NCBI RefSeq assembly: GCF_900104725.1
Contig: NZ_LT629758.1
Span: 7,164,001 to 7,228,000, forward strand
DNA from: Actinoplanes derwentensis
GTDB lineage: Bacteria; Actinomycetota; Actinomycetes; Mycobacteriales; Micromonosporaceae
Direction: 5' to 3'
Length of the DNA: 64,000 bases
Of the stretch, positions 1-7,587 are shown piece by piece. Every line of letters starts with the position of its first letter. The stretch's first letter is position 1. A program made the position numbers and the translations under genes. The notes beneath the pieces were generated by a model. The model ran no database searches, had not been told where the DNA came from, and saw only the letters and a list, made by a program, of their open reading frames with translations.

Positions 1-299
1 TCTACGGTCCGCTGATCGCCGTGGTCGCGACCCAGGCGCTCGCGCTGTATCTACTGGTCGCGGCCCGTTTCGACGTGAACCTGAACGAGCTGTACGCCGG
101 TCAGGGCATCGAAGAGGCGAAGAGTTTCCTGCGGATGCACATCGCCGCCGACGGCACCCTCACGATTCACCCGATCGGGGTCGGCGCGGTCTGCAAACAG
201 TGGGCGGCCGACCCGGACGGTGACCCGCATTCGCCCTGGTTACGGCCGGTCACCCCGATGGCCGTGCACCGGGTCGAGCCGGCCTTCGAGATCGTCTGA
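1..299 (+). CDS. C-terminal fragment of a metallophosphoesterase-like membrane protein (partial at window edge)
   Basis: The reading frame is open from the first bases, so the 5' part of the gene lies outside the window. The visible tail starts with a hydrophobic stretch (VVATQALALYLLVAARFD), followed by a soluble segment with NELYAGQ, a FLRMHI block and HPIGVG. This resembles the ends of actinobacterial multi-domain proteins with a metallophosphoesterase core and membrane helices, as I remember them. No catalytic metal-binding motif is present in the visible part, so the family call rests on tail similarity only. The 3' end overlaps by 60 bp the convergent membrane-protein gene that follows. 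Confidence 0.5.
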   Translation, partial: YGPLIAVVATQALALYLLVAARFDVNLNELYAGQGIEEAKSFLRMHIAADGTLTIHPIGVGAVCKQWAADPDGDPHSPWLRPVTPMAVHRVEPAFEIV

Positions 300-812
300 G
301 GGGGCCGCTGGGTCCGGGTCGATGATCAGGGTGCGGGCGATTCCGACCAGCCAGAGCATGGTGAAGGCGATGACGGTCGGGTTCTTCACCGCGACCAGCC
401 ACGCGGTGGCGGTCTCCCGGGCGGACTCCGGCACCACGGTCGCGATCAGGGTCTCCGGCAGCACGTCGAAGATCACGAAGGCGATAATGAGCAGCACCCA
501 CTGGCCCCAGAAGGCGAGGCGGCGGGCGTGGAGGCCGGCTTTCAAGCGGGCCCAGGACTCGCGGCGGCCGATGCCGGCGGCGGCCAGCTCGTCGAGCATC
601 AGGCGCACGACCAGGACGAAGAGCAGAATGCGGACCAGCATCACCAGCACCTCGCCGGCGATGCTGACGGCGGGCGGCACGTCCTGGCTGATGACCGTGA
701 ACCGTTGCGCGGTGGGGATCAGGGACAGGCCCAGGACCAGGATGACGTGACGTAGGTAGAAGCCTCCGGCCCACCTGGCCGCGGCTCTGCCCAGTGACAG
801 AGAATCCTTCAT
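240..812 (-). CDS. hypothetical four-helix membrane protein divergent from a MarR regulator
   Basis: Unrecognised protein of 190 residues with about four hydrophobic segments, near residues 14-33, 47-70, 100-123 and 140-160, so probably an integral membrane protein. The start at ATG 812 is chosen because a strong Shine-Dalgarno sequence (GGAGG) sits five bases upstream; a longer frame reaches 833 without such a site. It is transcribed away from the MarR gene, and the short shared intergenic region carries a long inverted repeat. It is therefore a good candidate for the target of that regulator. Its 3' end runs antisense into the last 60 bases of the preceding gene. Molecular function is unknown. 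Confidence 0.7.
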   Translation of the reverse strand: MKDSLSLGRAAARWAGGFYLRHVILVLGLSLIPTAQRFTVISQDVPPAVSIAGEVLVMLVRILLFVLVVRLMLDELAAAGIGRRESWARLKAGLHARRLAFWGQWVLLIIAFVIFDVLPETLIATVVPESARETATAWLVAVKNPTVIAFTMLWLVGIARTLIIDPDPAAPSDDLEGRLDPVHGHRGDRP

Positions 813-823
813 GGCAACCTCCA

Positions 824-847
824 GATATTCCACTAGCGTGGACTATC
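824..847. promoter_or_regulatory. candidate MarR operator (inverted repeat)
   Basis: Two 10-bp arms, GATATTCCAC and GTGGACTATC, face each other across TAGC with one mismatched pair. The site lies between the start of the membrane-protein gene (812) and the start of the MarR gene (876). This is the usual place for an operator by which a MarR protein represses both divergent genes. Binding is inferred; the symmetry is seen directly. Confidence 0.6.
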
Positions 848-875
848 CAGGTACATGAAGTAAAGAGGTTTGACA

Positions 876-1301
876 ATGCGTGACTACGGCTGGGAGTTGA
901 GCACCGCTGTTGTGCTCTTTCACGAGGCGGTCGCGCAGCGGCTCGGACTGAGCGCCGCCGAGCACAAGGCCCTGGGCGTGATCCTGCGCTCCGGGCCGAT
1001 GCCGATCGGCGCCCTGGCCCCGGCACTGGGCGTGGGCGTGACCGCGCTGACCGGCATCGTCGACCGGCTGGAACGGGCCGGTTACGTGCAGCGGCGGCCC
1101 GACCCCGCCGACCGTCGGCGCACCCTGCTGGTGGCCGATCCGGCGAAGAGGCCGGATCTCGGTGGCATCTTCGCCGACCTGACGGCGGCGATGGGTGAGT
1201 TCACCAGCCGGTACGACGAGGCACAACTGGCCGTGATCACCGACTATCTGGACAACACGATCCGCGTGCTTCGCGAGCAGACCACGCGACTGGCCGGCTG
1301 A
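876..1301 (+). CDS. MarR family transcriptional regulator
   Basis: 141-residue winged-helix protein. The helix-turn-helix region (about residues 28-70: AEHKALGVIL, PIGALAPALG, ALTGIVDRLE) is followed by the wing GYVQRRPDPADRRR, the signature of MarR proteins. The start is ATG 876, preceded by AAAGAGG at seven bases; a TTG two codons earlier is also possible. MarR proteins act as dimers that release DNA when they bind a small ligand or are oxidised. The divergent membrane protein and the inverted repeat at 824-847 suggest local autoregulation. The ligand cannot be read from the sequence. The last 20 coding bases and the stop are part of a direct repeat. Confidence 0.88.
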   Translation: MRDYGWELSTAVVLFHEAVAQRLGLSAAEHKALGVILRSGPMPIGALAPALGVGVTALTGIVDRLERAGYVQRRPDPADRRRTLLVADPAKRPDLGGIFADLTAAMGEFTSRYDEAQLAVITDYLDNTIRVLREQTTRLAG

Positions 1302-1334
1302 CCACACAGGCCACGCGACTGGCCGGCTGACCAC
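1282..1334. repeat. 24-bp direct repeat spanning the MarR stop codon
   Basis: The same 24 bases, beginning CCACGCGACTGG and ending GGCTGACCAC, occur at 1282-1305 and again at 1311-1334 (period 29). The first copy encodes the last residues (TTRLAG) and the stop of the MarR gene; the second lies wholly downstream. The identity is exact. Confidence 0.9.
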
Positions 1335-1347
1335 CGCATTCGGCCCG
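1331..1347. repeat. 17-bp dispersed intergenic element, copy 1
   Basis: CCACCGCATTCGGCCCG, in the gap between the convergent 3' ends of the MarR gene and ricT. The reverse complement recurs at 53546-53562. An exact copy and a 16/17 copy form the arms of a large hairpin at 32289-32334. Confidence 0.8.
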
Positions 1348-1415
1348 GCGGGCGCGGGGCGGCCCGGGGCCCCGCATCGCTCGCGGGGACCGGGCGGAGC
1401 CGTGGTTGATGCGTA

Positions 1416-2261
1416 CTAAATCTCGGGGTTGTATTGGGCGTCGTGGGCCTGGCGCGGAGCGCAGACCGAGGCACGGCTGCAGGAGCAGCGGGAGCCGTCG
1501 GCGTCGAGGCGGACCACCACCGCGTCCTTGGGAACACTGTGCGCGACGACGCGACCGTCACCCTCCGGCGTCGTCACACGGGAGCCGAGCGCCGGGGCGG
1601 AGGCCTGGAACGTCTGGTACAGCGGGTGCTCGTATTTGAGGCAGCACATCAGGCGGCCGCACGCGCCGGAGATGCGTAGTGGGTTGAGCGGCAGATCCTG
1701 ATCTTTCGCCATCCGGATGGTGACCGGCTCGAAGTCGGTCAGGAACGTGGCGCAGCACAGGTCGCGGCCGCAGGAGCCGATGCCGCCCTGGACGCGGGCC
1801 GAGTCGCGGGCGGAGAGCTGGCGCAGCTCGACCCGGCAGTGCAGGGTGGCCCCGAGGTCACGGACCAGGGAACGGAAGTCGACCCGGTTCGGTGCGGTGA
1901 AATAGATCGTGGTGCGCGCGCTGTTACCGCCGGTCGGGTCGAGCACGTGATCGACGGCGACGACCTTCATCGGCAGGTTGTGCGACTTGATCAGCTTCTT
2001 GGCGGCGACCTTGGCCTCGGCTTTGCGCTTGCGCAACGTCTCGTCGCGGTGCAGGTCGGTGTCGACCGCCAGCCCGGCGACCTTGGGGAAACCGGAGGTG
2101 TCCTCCTCGACCCATTGCGGTGCCCAGACGCACTCCGCCACCTCGGGACCGTCATCCGTCGGCACCAGCACGCGGTCGCCGACGGCTGGCGTGAAGCCGG
2201 CCGGATCGAGGTAGTAGAGGCGGCCGTACCGGTTGAAGCTGACCGCGCACAGCATGCCCAT
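1416..2261 (-). CDS. ricT: RicT/YaaT-like PSP1 C-terminal domain protein
   Basis: 281 residues with the PSP1 domain. It carries the Cys-rich blocks diagnostic of RicT: CGRDLCCATF near residue 165 and the ACGRLMCC-type block near residue 200, followed by a YEHPLY sequence. In Bacillus, RicT works in the RicAFT complex, carries iron-sulfur clusters and helps RNase Y and sporulation. In actinobacteria it is conserved near holB and tmk but its role is not settled. Start ATG 2261 gives the typical MGMLCAVSFNRYGRLYYLDP beginning. A TACTGT box seven bases upstream suggests a leaderless transcript, and no Shine-Dalgarno is seen. Upstream in-frame codons overlap the divergent gene and are not used here. 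C-terminal CSCSR adds two more cysteines. Confidence 0.88.
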   Translation of the reverse strand: MGMLCAVSFNRYGRLYYLDPAGFTPAVGDRVLVPTDDGPEVAECVWAPQWVEEDTSGFPKVAGLAVDTDLHRDETLRKRKAEAKVAAKKLIKSHNLPMKVVAVDHVLDPTGGNSARTTIYFTAPNRVDFRSLVRDLGATLHCRVELRQLSARDSARVQGGIGSCGRDLCCATFLTDFEPVTIRMAKDQDLPLNPLRISGACGRLMCCLKYEHPLYQTFQASAPALGSRVTTPEGDGRVVAHSVPKDAVVVRLDADGSRCSCSRASVCAPRQAHDAQYNPEI

Positions 2262-2407
2262 GCGATCTACAGTACGACGGCAGGCCAGCCGTACCAAATG
2301 CCGGATTTGACCTACCCGCGAGGGTTGTCGCATAGATGCAGCGAAACTGTCCCCATCGACTGTCGTTGGCCAGTCCCGTAAGCATCCCCGGCTTGAAAGG
2401 ACCTGCC

Positions 2408-4024
2408 ATGGCACCCGCCCGGTCAGTGGCCGCCAGTGTCGTAGCGCTCGGGTTCGCGGGCACGCTGACCGCTCCCCTGCCCGCCCTCGCCGCACCCGGC
2501 TGCGCAAGGGCCGAACGCTACGCCGCACAGTCCGGGGCGGAACTTCTCCGCATCGACCGGCTCGACCTGAAACCGGGTGGCCGCATCGCCGATTCCAGGA
2601 CCAAATCATCCGCCGGTACGGGGGACAAAGGCGCTGATTCCGAGCCTGATCAGGCCGACGATTCCGATCCTGCCCCTGTCGGTCCCGATGACGTCGATTC
2701 TTCTGTTGATCCTGATGACGCCGACGACTCCGAGACGCCCGCGCAGCCTCGTCCGCCTCGGCCGCGGCCCGCACAGCCTCGGGCCGTTCAGGAGAAGGCG
2801 ACCGGCGGGCAGGGTGGCGGGGCGCCGCAGGAGGCCGTCAGTGACGTCGGGCTCGGGAACGCGCGAAGTGTGCTCATCGCCGGCGCTCCGGTCAGCTCGG
2901 CCGGAGCCGCCCGCGTCCTGAACGGCAAGGTCGCCGGATCCGCCGCCCGCAACGAGTTGGTCGTGCAGCAGGCGCCGCCGGTACAGCCCAAGGCGAGCGA
3001 ACGACGAACCGGACCGCAGCGGTACGGGCCGCTCAACGTCGGCGCGGGTGCCCTGAGCGCCCGAGCGGTGTGGAAAGCCGGCATGGAATGCGGATCGGTC
3101 GAGGGGCCGGTGTCCACGGCTAGCGCCGAGATCAGCCGGGTCGCGATCACCGGAGCCGGGAACGGGGCGCTGATCCGGGTACCGGAGAAGATCTCCAGCC
3201 GGAGCGGCACCGCCCTGCGCCGACGGGCCGGAACCTCGCAGAGCGTCGCGACGGCGAGCATCACCGCGGGCCGGATCAGCCTGGTCGACAACGAGGTGCG
3301 GATCCGGGTACTGCGCTCACCCCAGCTCACGGTCACCGCGGGCGGAAAGAGCCGGGTCGACTACCGGCCGGCGATCGTGGAGATCATCAGCCGCAGCGGC
3401 AAACAAGCACGCCTGGACACAGCCGGTGAGTACGTTGACATTACGTTGAGTGATGAGCTTCGCCCGTTGGAATCGACGCCGGCCCCGCTAGTGCCGATCG
3501 GTGGACTGCCGTTGCCGACCGTTCCGGGCCTGCCGGTTCTCAGCGAGACCGAGAACAGCCCCATCCCCACCGGAACCGACGGCTCCGTCATGCGGATCTC
3601 GCTGGGCGCGGTACGCCAGGCAACCGACGGCGCCGCGATCGCCGCCGCAGCCACCGCGATCCGGGTGACCGTGATCCGCAACGACACGACAACCGACAGC
3701 AAACCGTCCGGTGTGGTCGCCGACCTGGGAATCGGCATGCTCCAGGCCGCAGCCGTCGCTCCCGGCACATCCGGGGGTGGCACCACCGGCGGCGGCTCCA
3801 CCGGCGGTGGCACCACTGGCGGCGGCACTGGTACTGGCGCGCCCGGTGCCGGGTCGGGAGCCGGTGCCGGTCCCGGCACCGCGGTCGGAACCGGCACCGG
3901 CGATTCCGGCCTCCCGATCACCGGCCCGCGGGTGGCGTCCCTGCTGATCGCTGGGGCGGCCCTGGTCATCGGCGGCGTCTGCGCCGTGGTCACGACTTCC
4001 CGCCGCCGACGTCGGCAGCCCTGA
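2408..4024 (+). CDS. secreted LPITG (LPXTG-class) cell-wall-anchored surface protein
   Basis: 538 residues. An N-terminal signal peptide (MAPARSVAASVVALGFAG, then a PALAA-type cleavage region) is followed by an Asp/Pro-rich segment (about residues 70-140) and then a Thr/Val/Ser-rich central region that looks like an extracellular beta domain. Next is a Gly/Thr/Ser-rich stalk (about 455-500) built of GGGTTGGGSTGG-like units. The end is a sorting signal: LPITG, a hydrophobic helix and an RRRRRQP tail. Sortase would cut after Thr and link the protein to peptidoglycan. Start ATG 2408 follows a GAAAGGA site. No enzymatic motif is recognised in the central part, so it may be an adhesin or spacer-mounted binding protein. 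No sortase gene is in the window. Confidence 0.8.
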   Translation: MAPARSVAASVVALGFAGTLTAPLPALAAPGCARAERYAAQSGAELLRIDRLDLKPGGRIADSRTKSSAGTGDKGADSEPDQADDSDPAPVGPDDVDSSVDPDDADDSETPAQPRPPRPRPAQPRAVQEKATGGQGGGAPQEAVSDVGLGNARSVLIAGAPVSSAGAARVLNGKVAGSAARNELVVQQAPPVQPKASERRTGPQRYGPLNVGAGALSARAVWKAGMECGSVEGPVSTASAEISRVAITGAGNGALIRVPEKISSRSGTALRRRAGTSQSVATASITAGRISLVDNEVRIRVLRSPQLTVTAGGKSRVDYRPAIVEIISRSGKQARLDTAGEYVDITLSDELRPLESTPAPLVPIGGLPLPTVPGLPVLSETENSPIPTGTDGSVMRISLGAVRQATDGAAIAAAATAIRVTVIRNDTTTDSKPSGVVADLGIGMLQAAAVAPGTSGGGTTGGGSTGGGTTGGGTGTGAPGAGSGAGAGPGTAVGTGTGDSGLPITGPRVASLLIAGAALVIGGVCAVVTTSRRRRRQP

Positions 4025-4216
4025 ACAGCAAAACTGAGCCCTGGGCGGCGCCTCCCGCAGTTGCTACGACCGCCTCGCCTTCCCTGCTGGTCGCGGCCGG
4101 CGGCTTCCCGAACCGTTTGACCTGGCGCCTTCGAAATCCAGTCCAGATTCACTCGTCCGGTGCCACACAACGAGAGCGCCATACGCCACATCGGACATAA
4201 CCGGCTGGCGGGCAGG

Positions 4217-4415
4217 TCGTCTGACGGCGCCGGGTGCTGCAGGAGGTTCGCCAGACAGAGCAGTGGGTTTGGCCGGTGGTCGCCAGACAAGGCAGGGGGT
4301 TCGACCAAGCGGTTCGCCGGGCAGTGGCGCGGGTCCATCGCGTCGGGCGAACGGTCCTAGGCTCGCCGTTCGCAGGCCGTTCGTCAGACCGGTAGTGGGT
4401 TCTGCAGGCGGACGT
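4217..4415. repeat. degenerate repeats at and beyond the 3' end of the WXG-like gene
   Basis: The 359-base gap 4025-4383 contains no convincing gene. From about 4217 it carries several diverged copies of a roughly 30-bp unit, seen as TTCGCCAGACAGAGCAGTGG (from 4250), TCGCCAGACAAGGCAGGGGG (from 4281), and TTCGCCGGGCAGTGG (from 4312). The gene end itself reads TTCGTCAGACCGGTAGTGGG (from 4380). The last copy includes the stop codon of the neighbouring minus-strand gene. Copy boundaries are approximate. Confidence 0.55.
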
Positions 4416-4989
4416 AGTCGTCGAGGAGGTCTTCGGCCCGGTCGTAGCTGTCGGCGACCGTGCGGAGCAGGATCGCCCCGATGGCCGCGGCGGCGCCCGC
4501 TTCCTGGCCGGGCGGGTGTGCGCTGCCGGTGAGGGTCAGGGCCTCGGTGGTCAGGCAGACCTCGGCGAGGGATTCCGCGAGGTCGGCACGGGCGCCGAGC
4601 ATCCAGCCGGTCAGGGCGTCGGCCAGGTCGGCGGTCGCTTCCATCCGCTCGCCGAGGCTGTCGGGGCCGCCGTGCAGTCGTTCGGCCGTGCTGCGCCGGG
4701 CCTGCTCGTAGGCGTCGGCGGCCGCCCCGGACCACTCCCCCGGCAGCGGCAGAGCGTCGGCCAGGTCGGCGTAGGCCCGGGCGTCGGCCCGCAACTCCGG
4801 AACCGAGTCCAGAATGGCCGTCGGCCGTAGCCCGGCGACCGCACGCGCGGCGTCACCGGGCAGCAGTCGCACCCGCCGCAGTTCGGCCCAGACGTCGTGC
4901 CCGCCGGGCGCGCCGACCGTCGAGAGCACGTCGTCGACCCGGGTGAGCAGCGGGTTCGCCACAGTCAACAGTTGATCGAGCCGGTCCAT
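4384..4989 (-). CDS. WXG100/ESX-like helical protein, type VII associated
   Basis: 201 residues, mostly alpha-helical and Ala/Leu/Asp-rich. A WSG turn (EWSGAAADAYEQAR, near residue 85) sits between helices, as in WXG100-fold substrates and partners of type VII secretion. The protein is twice the usual 100-residue length, so it may be a fused or effector-type member. The start at ATG 4989 is supported by GAGGA five bases upstream. The frame stays open for 85 more codons through the 36-bp repeats, so a longer product is possible. It follows the YbaB and EspC-like genes on the same strand, which supports a secretion-related role. No catalytic domain is visible. Confidence 0.65.
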   Translation of the reverse strand: MDRLDQLLTVANPLLTRVDDVLSTVGAPGGHDVWAELRRVRLLPGDAARAVAGLRPTAILDSVPELRADARAYADLADALPLPGEWSGAAADAYEQARRSTAERLHGGPDSLGERMEATADLADALTGWMLGARADLAESLAEVCLTTEALTLTGSAHPPGQEAGAAAAIGAILLRTVADSYDRAEDLLDDYVRLQNPLPV

Positions 4990-5008
4990 CACAATCCTCG
5001 CAGAAGAC

Positions 5009-5221
5009 AGCCCATCGCCCGGCCGCCGACAATGAGCGGAAAACGGCCCATCACCCGACCACCAACGGCAAGCCGAAGGCGACCGATCACTCCGCCGACG
5101 GCAAGCCGAAAGCGGCCGATCGCTAGGCCGCCGACGGTAAGCCGAGAAGGGCGCGGCAACCGGCCGCTTGCGGTGAGCTGAAAGTGGCCTGGCACCCGGT
5201 CGACAAGACCGGATCCGGTGG
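5009..5221. repeat. six-unit 36-bp degenerate tandem repeat
   Basis: The gap 4990-5320 is filled by consecutive units at 5009-5044, 5045-5080, 5081-5113 (33 bp), 5114-5149, 5150-5185 and 5186-5221. The units share GGCCCATCACCCG-like starts and CGGCAAGCCGAAGG-like ends. Every unit is a multiple of three long, so the minus-strand frame of the downstream WXG-like gene stays open through it and would read a 12-residue Arg/Pro/Ser repeat. No better gene is seen in the gap. Confidence 0.8.
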
Positions 5222-5320
5222 GCGGACGCCTTGCAGGTAACCACACGTCACCGGGGCCACGGAGACCGGCCATCGGGTGCGGGGATGCGGAAGCGGACGA
5301 GGACGGGGCGCCGGAGGGCA

Positions 5321-5617
5321 TCAGAGACCCCTCTGGAAACGTCGGCGGACCAGGTCGTCGGTTTCGGTGTAGGCGTGAGCGCTGACCCGGACGGACTCGG
5401 CCATCTCGGTCAGGTGGGTGGAGGCGTCGGCGGCCTCCCGGGCGCGGGCTGCCAGGACCGCGGACCAGCCGGCGAACAGGGCGCGGCCGATGCGGCCCGG
5501 GCGACCGGCGTCGGCGGCGCCGAAGTCGGCGGCGACCGGAACCAGATCTGGGACGCGACGGTCCACGGTGGCCAGTGCCTTTGCGGCATGGTCGATCTGG
5601 TCGGCGAGTCGATCCAC
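5321..5617 (-). CDS. EspC-like type VII secretion target
   Basis: 98 residues, two predicted long helices. The middle has GWSAVLAARAREAADAS where WXG-type proteins turn, and the C-terminal part contains YTETD, matching the YxxxD export signal of type VII substrates. Start GTG 5617 is chosen because GGAAGG lies eight bases upstream and because the preceding gene stops at 5619, leaving a one-base gap. This implies an operon with the YbaB-like gene. The family (EspC/ESX-1 secretion-associated) is common beside ESX clusters. Whether it is secreted through the ESX apparatus encoded near 41-48 kb is inference. Confidence 0.68.
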   Translation of the reverse strand: MDRLADQIDHAAKALATVDRRVPDLVPVAADFGAADAGRPGRIGRALFAGWSAVLAARAREAADASTHLTEMAESVRVSAHAYTETDDLVRRRFQRGL

Positions 5618-5618
5618 G

Positions 5619-5945
5619 TCAGTGTCCTTCCAGGGTGCGGAACGATCCGAACACCTCACCGTGCAGTTTCTCCCTGGCCCAACGGGCGGCTTCGGCGGCG
5701 CTGGTCACCACGGAACGCATCTCCCGGGCGAACTCGGCCGGCTCGCGATGACGCAGGCCACCGTGCATCTTGATGTCCACGATGTCTCCCGCGGCGGTCA
5801 CGACCACCTCGATCGACTGGTCCGGCGAGTGCACCGAGACGGTGTGGGCGGCCACCGCTGCACCGAAGTCGGCGTGCAGGTCTTCGATGCGCCGATATCG
5901 GTCGATCGCCTCGTCGATCCACGCCTCGTCGATCTCGCGGGCCAT
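5619..5945 (-). CDS. YbaB/EbfC-family protein of a type VII satellite operon
   Basis: 108 residues with the YbaB-like arrangement: an N-terminal helix, a three-strand sheet (VSVHSPDQSIEVVVTAAG, then DIVDIKMHG) and a long C-terminal helix. YbaB proteins are dimeric nucleoid-associated proteins. Actinobacteria also carry divergent copies next to ESX-type genes, where their role is unclear. This one starts a three-gene minus-strand set with the EspC-like and WXG-like genes, and is probably such a divergent copy. The canonical YbaB, normally beside recR/dnaX, is not in this window. Start ATG 5945 with GAGGAGCC a few bases upstream. Confidence 0.75.
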   Translation of the reverse strand: MAREIDEAWIDEAIDRYRRIEDLHADFGAAVAAHTVSVHSPDQSIEVVVTAAGDIVDIKMHGGLRHREPAEFAREMRSVVTSAAEAARWAREKLHGEVFGSFRTLEGH

Positions 5946-6330
5946 TCAGGCTCCTCACCGCGCGTCATGCCACCGTCGCGTTCCGGGTTGAGACCGTACC
6001 CGCTCCGGTCATCGTCCCGCTACGGCCGACAGCCCTCTGTGGATAACGTCGTCAATCAACACGGAGAGCGATACCGCTTCCATCGAAGTATTACTTTCAG
6101 TAGTCGAAATAGAGGGCCGGGGGCAAGCTGAGCCCACAAAAGCAGGAGCAGGCGGTACCGACCAGGACCAGCTCCGACCCGAGGGGCGAGGTCAGACGCG
6201 AAGGACGGAACGGCCGGAACCGGAGACACGAGCCTGGACGCGACGCGCGGGGTAAGCCGTGAGCGGCGTCGGCCCGGAACCGGCCGTGACGCGGGGTCTG
6301 GGGCTCGGGCCCCAGATATACGATCGTCCG
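5946..6330. other. intergenic region between the YbaB-like operon and holB
   Basis: No gene is supported here. The region holds a perfect DnaA-box match on the minus strand (TGTGGATAA, 6039-6047), a short AT-rich palindrome AAGTATTACTT near 6083-6093, and, at its right end, TACGAT (6319-6324). The last is a likely -10 element for leaderless holB. A single DnaA box does not make an origin. Confidence 0.5.
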
Positions 6331-7527
6331 GTGAGTCCCCAAGATGTCTTCTCGGATCTGGTGGGCCAGGACGAACCGGTCCGGATCCTGCGCCGGGCCG
6401 CGGCAGCGGCCGCCCGCACCATGGCCGGTGACCCGGATCCGGGTGGGATGACCCACGCCTGGATCTTCACCGGTCCGCCGGGGGCCCGGCGAGCGGTCGC
6501 GGCGCGGGCTTTCGCGGCCGCGTTGCAGTGTGAGCGGGACGGCATCGGCTGCGGCGAGTGCCACGGGTGTCACACGACGATGGTCGGTACGCACGCTGAC
6601 GTGCACGTGGTGGCCACCGAAGGGCTCAGCATCGGGGTCAAGGAGACCAGGATGCTGGTGTTGCGGTCGGCCAGCGCCCCGTCCGGCAGCCGCTGGCAGG
6701 TCGTCATCGTGGAGGACGCCGACCGGCTCGGCGAGCGGGCCAGCAACGCGCTGCTCAAGGCCATCGAGGAGCCGTCGCCGCGGACGGTCTTCCTGCTGTG
6801 CACTCCGTCGGTGCACCCGGACGACATCATGGTGACGATCCGGTCCCGGTGCCGCCTGGTGTCGATGATCCAGCCATCGGCGGCGGCTTTGAGTGAGTTC
6901 CTGGTGCGCCGGCACGGCATGGTTCCGGAGCAGGCCGGCTGGGCGGCGGCCGCCGCGCAGGGTGATCTGGAGCGGGCCCGGCAGCTCGCGGCGGATCCGG
7001 AGTCCCGTGGTCGCCGGGACGAGGTGCTCGGTGTGCCGCGCCGGCTGACCAACATCGGGGCGTGTTTCGAGGCGGCGACGAAGCTGGAGGCGGCCACCAA
7101 GCTGGAGGCGGCGAGCGCGGTGGCCGATCTGGACGTGGCGGAGCGGTCCGCGCTGGAGCGGGCGCTGGGCGCGGGCGGCACCGGCCGGGGTGCGACGTCG
7201 GCGATGCGCGGTGCGGCCGGCCAGTTGAAGGAGCTGGAGCGGAACCAGAAGGCGCGGGCTACCCGGGCGCAGCGCGACGCGATCGACCGGGCGCTTCAGG
7301 ATCTGGTCGGTTTCTACCGGGACGTGCTGGTCACCTCGATGCGGGCGCCGGTGGCGATGGTGCACGGCGATCTGGCGGCAGTGACGTCGGCCGCGGCGGA
7401 GAAGTGGGCGCCGGAGAGCACGTTGCGTCGCCTGGAGGCGGTGCTGGCCTGCCGTGATTCGATCGACCGCAACGTGAAACCGCAGGTCGCCCTAGAGGCG
7501 ATGATGGTCACGCTCTGGCGAGGATGA
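6331..7527 (+). CDS. holB: DNA polymerase III delta' subunit
   Basis: 398 residues. The clamp-loader AAA+ fold begins with VFSDLVGQDEPV. A degenerate P-loop (GPPGARRAVAARAF) lacks the usual GKS/T, as expected for the non-hydrolysing delta' subunit. A four-Cys zinc module (CERDGIGCGECHGC) follows near residue 75, and the sensor region has EDADRLGERASNALLKAIEE. It would help load the sliding clamp at replication. Start GTG 6331 is chosen: homologs begin a few residues before the LVGQ motif, and TACGAT six bases upstream fits a leaderless mRNA. An in-frame start at 6259 would add 24 unconserved residues. It is convergent with the tmk fusion. Confidence 0.9.
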   Translation: MSPQDVFSDLVGQDEPVRILRRAAAAAARTMAGDPDPGGMTHAWIFTGPPGARRAVAARAFAAALQCERDGIGCGECHGCHTTMVGTHADVHVVATEGLSIGVKETRMLVLRSASAPSGSRWQVVIVEDADRLGERASNALLKAIEEPSPRTVFLLCTPSVHPDDIMVTIRSRCRLVSMIQPSAAALSEFLVRRHGMVPEQAGWAAAAAQGDLERARQLAADPESRGRRDEVLGVPRRLTNIGACFEAATKLEAATKLEAASAVADLDVAERSALERALGAGGTGRGATSAMRGAAGQLKELERNQKARATRAQRDAIDRALQDLVGFYRDVLVTSMRAPVAMVHGDLAAVTSAAAEKWAPESTLRRLEAVLACRDSIDRNVKPQVALEAMMVTLWRG

Positions 7528-7587
7528 AGTCTCGATAGTTTCGGCGACCAGCCGTGAGATGACCGCCGTCCTCGACCCGGCTGAGAC

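Noticed and set aside
2262-2774. N-terminal extension of ricT upstream of 2261
   Set aside because: It would overlap the divergent surface-protein gene, is Arg-rich and unlike RicT proteins. The start at 2261 gives the known N-terminus.
6039-6047. DnaA boxes (TGTGGATAA at 6039-6047 and 45979-45987; near match at 9763-9771) as a replication origin
   Set aside because: The boxes are isolated and tens of kilobases apart, and there is no dnaA, dnaN or AT-rich unwinding region.
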